64,000 nt of DNA from Trueperaceae bacterium (lineage in GTDB: Bacteria; Deinococcota; Deinococci; Deinococcales; Trueperaceae), in contig JAMLIB010000001.1 in NCBI GenBank assembly GCA_023954415.1, positions 1 through 64,000 of the forward strand, given 5' to 3'. Shown one piece after another: positions 60,001 to 64,000 of the stretch. The stretch's first letter is position 1, and the number at the start of each line of letters is the position of its first letter. The notes below the pieces were generated by a model that saw only the letters and a list, made by a program, of their open reading frames with translations, was not told where the DNA came from and did not search any database. A program made the position numbers and the translations under genes.

Positions 60001-60876
60001 ATGCCCACGATCGAGCCACTCATCTCGGGCGAGGAGCTGGTAGCCGCGCTCGAGGCCGCTGACCCGCGCCTTCGCGTAGTTGACGCCCGCTTCGAGCTCT
60101 CGGACCCCGCCTTCGGCAAGGCCGCCTACGCCGCCGGTCACGTCCCGGGAGCGGTCCACCTCGACCTCGACCTCGACCTCTCCGGCCCCAAGGGCGTCCA
60201 CGGCGGCCGGCACCCGCTCCCCGACCTCGGCGAGCTGGCCGACAAGCTCGGCGCGCTCGGCATCGGAGACGAGCACTCCGTCGTCGTGTACGACCACGCC
60301 GGTGGCATGTACGCCGGTCGGGCGGTGTGGCTGCTGCGCTTCGCCGGGCACGACGACGTTCGGCTCCTCGACGGGGGGCTCGACGCGTACGTGGCGGCCG
60401 GCGGCCGGTTGACGACCGCGCAGCCCGAGCACGCGCGCGCTACGTTCAGCGTCGAGCCGCGGCCGGAGATGGTCGTCGACGCCGAGGACGTGGCCGCCGC
60501 CATCGGCAGCGACGACGTGGTGGTGCTCGACGCTCGGGCCCCCGAGCGGTACCGGGGCGACGCGGAGCCGCTCGACCCCAAGGCCGGTCACATCCCCGGC
60601 GCCCTCAACCGCTTCTTCGCGGCCAACCTGCGAGACGGGCGCTTCTTCACCGCGGCGGAGCTCCGCGAGCGCCTCGACCTGCCGGCGGGCGTCGCGGACG
60701 GCTCCAAGACGGTGATCGCCTACTGCGGCTCGGGGGTGACCGGCGCCCACCTCGTGCTGGCGTTGGAGCTCGCCGGTTACCCCGGAGCGAAGCTGTACGC
60801 GGGCTCGTGGAGCGACTGGTCGTCGCGCGATCTGCCGGTCGCCGTGGGCGAGGAAGGGCCGAGCGCGGGGGGCTGA
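60001..60876 (+). CDS. sseA: Two-domain sulfurtransferase (3-mercaptopyruvate type)
   Basis: 291 aa, tandem rhodanese domains (about 7-130 and 155-285). The catalytic Cys242 lies in CGSGVTG, the loop type of mercaptopyruvate sulfurtransferases rather than the CRKGVT loop of thiosulfate enzymes. Domain 1 lacks the Cys, as usual. An unusual DLDLDLD stretch follows GAVHL in domain 1. The start is fixed by the -10 box. Confidence 0.9.
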   Translation: MPTIEPLISGEELVAALEAADPRLRVVDARFELSDPAFGKAAYAAGHVPGAVHLDLDLDLSGPKGVHGGRHPLPDLGELADKLGALGIGDEHSVVVYDHAGGMYAGRAVWLLRFAGHDDVRLLDGGLDAYVAAGGRLTTAQPEHARATFSVEPRPEMVVDAEDVAAAIGSDDVVVLDARAPERYRGDAEPLDPKAGHIPGALNRFFAANLRDGRFFTAAELRERLDLPAGVADGSKTVIAYCGSGVTGAHLVLALELAGYPGAKLYAGSWSDWSSRDLPVAVGEEGPSAGG

Positions 60877-60975
60877 ACGGGCGCTCGAGCGGAGCGCCGC
60901 GAGAGGCACGAGCCGGCTCGGGGTCCCCTCTCATGTGATGTAGGTCCCCTAACGGTGATTATCATGAGGGGAAGC

Positions 60976-61905
60976 ATGGAGAGCGTACACGGCCCACCAA
61001 CTCTGACGCTCGGCGAACGCTTGTGGGAAGGGTACTTCCACAACGCGCCGCACGGCATGGTCCTCTTCAAGGCCGTGCGAACCGAGGCGGGTAGGCTCGA
61101 TGACTTCGAATGGTGCGACCTGAACGAGAGCGCCGCTACGGCGCTGGAGATCGACCCCGTGGCGGTCGTCGGCAGCGCCGCCCGCTCCGTGCGCGAGTCG
61201 CCGTTCGACCCCCGGGTGTACCGGCGTCTGGTGACGGCCCACGTGACCAAGCGGGTCCAGGAGTTCGAGCAGGTCTTCCCGACCGCGCCGGCCGCCGGCG
61301 CCCAGGACGGCCTCACCCGCGAGGGACGCGAGAACCTCATGTGGTACGCGGTGACGGTCATCCCACTCGACGACCAGTACCTGATCGTGCAGTTCAGGAG
61401 CATCACGCACTACAAGTCGGTGCTGCGCCAGGCGGTCGAGCTCCTCAACCGCGATGACCTGACGGGCCTCGCCAACCGTCGCCACCTGAAGACGCGCTTC
61501 TGGGTCCTGCGCCGGCGCAGCGTGCCGATGGCCCTCCTGTACTTCGACCTGAACGGCTTCAAGGCCGTCAACGACACGTACGGCCACGAGGTCGGCGACC
61601 AGGTGCTCAGCATCATCGGCCAGCGCCTGACCACGAAGGTGCGGCCGGACGAGATGGTGGCGCGCTTGGGCGGCGACGAGTTCGCCGTCCTGCTGGCCGG
61701 CGGCGACCTCAGCGCCGTCGACCGCGTGACGGGCCGCCTCATCGAGGTCGTCGAGGAGCCCATCCACCTCGAGCCGGGCACCGTGCGGCTCTCGGCCAGC
61801 GTCGGCGCGGCGCTCTACCCCGACGACGCCGAGTCGTTCGAGGCGCTCGTAAGCCGAGCGGACGCCCGCATGTACGAACAGAAGCGCAAGCGCACGCTCC
61901 ACTGA
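60976..61905 (+). CDS. Diguanylate cyclase with N-terminal PAS-like domain
   Basis: 309 aa from ATG 60976 (ATG 60964 and GTG 60955 are in frame). An N-terminal PAS-like sensory domain (about 8-135) precedes a GGDEF domain: DDLTGLANRRHL, LYFDLNGFKAVNDTYGHEVGD and GGDEF at 232-236. The active loop is intact, so it should make cyclic di-GMP; the usual RxxD inhibitory site is not evident. It opposes the HD-GYP protein at 15477. TATCAT (60960-60965) is a possible -10. Confidence 0.9.
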   Translation: MESVHGPPTLTLGERLWEGYFHNAPHGMVLFKAVRTEAGRLDDFEWCDLNESAATALEIDPVAVVGSAARSVRESPFDPRVYRRLVTAHVTKRVQEFEQVFPTAPAAGAQDGLTREGRENLMWYAVTVIPLDDQYLIVQFRSITHYKSVLRQAVELLNRDDLTGLANRRHLKTRFWVLRRRSVPMALLYFDLNGFKAVNDTYGHEVGDQVLSIIGQRLTTKVRPDEMVARLGGDEFAVLLAGGDLSAVDRVTGRLIEVVEEPIHLEPGTVRLSASVGAALYPDDAESFEALVSRADARMYEQKRKRTLH

Positions 61906-61917
61906 GGGGCGGCGCCC

Positions 61918-62871
61918 CTAGTCGAAGTCGCGGCTCAGGAACCACCAGAAGAGGATGGCGCCGAACAGCACGGCGTAGCCCGCCATGACGAGCGCGGAGT
62001 GCCCGAGGGTCATCCCCGTTCCGAGTAGGGTGGCGAAGGGACCGCTGCCGCTCAGCTCTCCGCTTACGCCGATCTGGCCGAGCAGCTCGCCGGAAGCCTG
62101 CCTGCCCGGGTTGTAGAGGTTGCTCGTGAAGAAGTACTTGGGCAGCGCCTGCCACGTGTTCTGGATGCGCAGCGCCTGGAAGATGGCGTTGATCCGGTTG
62201 AGCGGCTGGAGCTGCGCGATGGTGTTGAGCACGGTGTAGAGCGTCTCGATGAGGCTCGGCAGGAACAGGACCATCACGACGCCGAGCACGCCGGAGCGCA
62301 CGAGCGTGATGAGCAGGAAGGCGAGGAGGACCGGGGCGAGCAGCTGCGCGAGCTGGAGCAGGTAGAGCCCGGCGAGGGGCGGCCAGGCGCCGCTGAAGTC
62401 GGTCGGCAGGAACGTCGTGCCGACGGCGCCGAACAGGAAGCCGAAGACGGCGGCGCCGAGCATGAGGGCCGCGAGCGCGCCCATCGTGACGACGATCTTG
62501 CCGGCCAGCACGGCCCAGCGCTTGGGTTGTACGACCAGGACGGTCTTCCACATGTTCTGCGAGCGCTCGTCGCCGATCAGTAGGGCGGCGAGTAGCGTGA
62601 CGGCCACGATGTACAGCGTCGGGCTCGTGAACGCGGGGGCGGAGAGCGCGAGGCGCGCGATGCCGATCGGCGAGGCGAAGAACTGGAGCCCCTGGTCGAC
62701 CGTGCCGCCGTCGTTGGCGAACGAGCCGGCCAGGTTCACGTGCACGACGCGCGCCACGATCAGGACGAGCGCCGGGAGCAGGACCCAGTAGAGGGCGGCG
62801 AGCACGTAGAGGCGCCGCTTGCGAAGGACCTTGAACGTCTCGGCCCTGATTACGTCGAGCAGTGCGCTCAC
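61918..62871 (-). CDS. ABC-2 type permease
   Basis: 317 aa with about six helices. The N-terminus (LLDVIRAETFKVLRKRRLYVLAAL) and LIGDERSQNMWKTVLVVQPKRW are typical of ABC-2 permeases paired with CcmA/NatA-like ATPases. Substrate unknown; drug, lipid or bacteriocin-type export are common. It overlaps the ATPase gene by 4 bp. Confidence 0.88.
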   Translation of the reverse strand: MSALLDVIRAETFKVLRKRRLYVLAALYWVLLPALVLIVARVVHVNLAGSFANDGGTVDQGLQFFASPIGIARLALSAPAFTSPTLYIVAVTLLAALLIGDERSQNMWKTVLVVQPKRWAVLAGKIVVTMGALAALMLGAAVFGFLFGAVGTTFLPTDFSGAWPPLAGLYLLQLAQLLAPVLLAFLLITLVRSGVLGVVMVLFLPSLIETLYTVLNTIAQLQPLNRINAIFQALRIQNTWQALPKYFFTSNLYNPGRQASGELLGQIGVSGELSGSGPFATLLGTGMTLGHSALVMAGYAVLFGAILFWWFLSRDFD

Positions 62872-63779
62872 GCTGGCCTCCCTTGGCCGTTGACGAGCTT
62901 GAGGTAGGCGGCCTCGAGGTCGTCGCCGTGCACGCTGGCGGCGAGCACCCTGACACCCTGGGCAACCAGGTCGCTTACCAGGCCCTCGGAGCGGTCGCGG
63001 GCGACCAGCACATCGGCGCCGTCCGAGCCGTTCGGCGTGTAGCCAAGGCCGAGCCGCTCCAGGGCGGCGACGAGCGCCGCCCGGTCGGCGGCCCGCACGG
63101 TGTAGCGCACTTGCTGCTCCCCCATCCTGGCCAGCAGGTCCGTCAGCCTGCCGTCGAACCTCAGGACGCCCTTGTCGATCGCGAGCACGCGGTCGACGAA
63201 CTTCTCGACCTCGGCGAGGATGTGGCTCGAGACCAGGACGGTGGTGCCTTCGGCCGCCACCTCCTTGAGGGACTCGCGGAACTCGGCGATGCCCGTCGGG
63301 TCGAGCCCGTTGGTCGGCTCGTCGAGGAGCAGGACCTGGGGGCGCCAGAGGAGCGCACGGGCGAGCGCCAGGCGTTGGCGCATGCCCTGCGAGTAGGCCT
63401 TGACCTTCTTGGAGGCGGCGTCCTGCATGCGGACGAAGGCGAGCGCCTCGTCGACACGCCCATCGGGCACGTCGCCGTGCAGCAAGGCGGCATGGCGCAG
63501 GTTGGCGCGCCCCGACAGGTACGGGTAGAAGGTCGGCTCCTCGATCATGGTGCCGACGCGCCGCAGCGTGGTGCCCGGCACCTCGGCACCGAGGACCTGG
63601 CAGGTGCCGGAGGTCGGTTTGACCAGCCCGGCGAGCATGCGCAGGGTGGTCGTCTTGCCGGCGCCGTTCGGGCCGAGGAAGCCGACGATCTCGCCCTGGG
63701 CGATGTCGAAGCTCAGTTCCGACACGGCGGCGACCGCCCCGTACCGTTTCGTGAGGCCGGTGGCCGTGATCGCGCTCAT
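62868..63779 (-). CDS. ABC transporter ATP-binding protein (NatA/CcmA-like)
   Basis: 303 aa. Walker [19 protein letters not shown], signature YSQGMRQRLALARAL, Walker B VLLLDEPTNGLDP and the switch His in LVSSHIL are intact; the last 80 residues form the usual accessory domain. It partners the ABC-2 permease downstream (4-bp overlap) and overlaps the gpsA stop as ATGA. Confidence 0.92.
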   Translation of the reverse strand: MSAITATGLTKRYGAVAAVSELSFDIAQGEIVGFLGPNGAGKTTTLRMLAGLVKPTSGTCQVLGAEVPGTTLRRVGTMIEEPTFYPYLSGRANLRHAALLHGDVPDGRVDEALAFVRMQDAASKKVKAYSQGMRQRLALARALLWRPQVLLLDEPTNGLDPTGIAEFRESLKEVAAEGTTVLVSSHILAEVEKFVDRVLAIDKGVLRFDGRLTDLLARMGEQQVRYTVRAADRAALVAALERLGLGYTPNGSDGADVLVARDRSEGLVSDLVAQGVRVLAASVHGDDLEAAYLKLVNGQGRPA

Positions 63780-64000
63780 TCCGCTCTCTCCGCTCTCGTC
63801 ATCAGGCTGCTTATCGCGTCCCGCGGGTCCTTCGCCTCGAACACCACGCTATAGACCTCGCGGCTGATCGGGAGCTCGACGCCGCTCCCAAGGATGGCGC
63901 CGTGGAGCGCCTTGACCGTCGGGACGCCCTCGGCGGTCAGGCCGCTCGCCTCGATCTCGGCGAGCGTGGCCCCATCGGCCAGGAGCACCCCGACCTTGTG
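63776..64000 (-). CDS. gpsA: Glycerol-3-phosphate dehydrogenase [NAD(P)+], C-terminal part
   Basis: 74 codons of the C-terminus; the gene continues beyond the window. GATLAEIEASGLTAEGVPTVKAL and VELPISREVYSVVFEAKDPRDAISSLM fit the C-terminal helical domain of GpsA, which makes sn-glycerol 3-phosphate for phospholipids. Its stop overlaps the ABC ATPase start, so the three genes form an operon. Confidence 0.8.
   Translation of the reverse strand, partial: HKVGVLLADGATLAEIEASGLTAEGVPTVKALHGAILGSGVELPISREVYSVVFEAKDPRDAISSLMTRAERAE

Overview
The window is high-GC bacterial DNA and most likely comes from a Deinococcota lineage near Truepera/Trueperaceae. The Nuo, AspC and AMP-nucleosidase proteins read like Thermus/Truepera-type proteins (from memory, no search was run). 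Many genes also carry a TAnnnT -10 box only 5-8 nt before the start codon, the leaderless-mRNA pattern known from Deinococcus.

Layout. 1-520: a homopolymeric G/C stretch and three minus-strand tRNA genes (Val, Glu, Lys) with a promoter and a terminator. 654-15374: a complete 14-gene complex I operon, nuoA to nuoN, mostly with overlapping stop/start codons, ending at a GC hairpin. 15.5-25.8 kb: housekeeping genes, namely an HD-GYP response regulator, a DinB-like protein, ndk-aspC, tryptophanase, a MetF-like protein, cobalamin-dependent metH and AMP nucleosidase.

25.8-32.5 kb: an accessory, partly decayed stretch. It holds a MazEF-type toxin-antitoxin pair with a palindromic operator, a DinB remnant, two broken hipBA modules (one hipA lost its kinase core and is frameshifted, the other keeps only its N-terminus), a frameshifted S41 peptidase, an S51 peptidase and a RibD/DHFR-fold reductase. 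The second hipB keeps an elaborate two-operator promoter.

32.5-37.6 kb: a minus-strand PhnDCE-type ABC importer, with an unusually long permease and a 19-bp hairpin between phnD and phnC, next to a soluble histidine kinase/NarL-type regulator pair. 37.6-46.5 kb: a secreted cupredoxin-like protein, a GH5 lipoprotein with a domain inserted in its barrel, a second RibD-like reductase, a TerC/Alx membrane protein under a yybP-ykoY (Mn2+) riboswitch, a class V aminotransferase, a MOP-type transporter, a SufR-like regulator and a lipoprotein.

46.5-64 kb: aldehyde dehydrogenase, lysA, a membrane protein with mtnN, the pyruvate dehydrogenase genes aceE-aceF, lptB and a DUF3084-like coiled-coil membrane protein, mscL, a single-domain response regulator, a TrmH-family methyltransferase, a two-domain sulfurtransferase, a GGDEF protein, and a gpsA-ABC ATPase-ABC permease operon that runs off the end. 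No CRISPR array, intact prophage or insertion sequence was seen. I did not find a clearly new multi-gene system. The most unusual items are the decayed hipBA loci with their operators, the domain-inserted GH5, the extended PhnE and the pervasive leaderless-type promoters.
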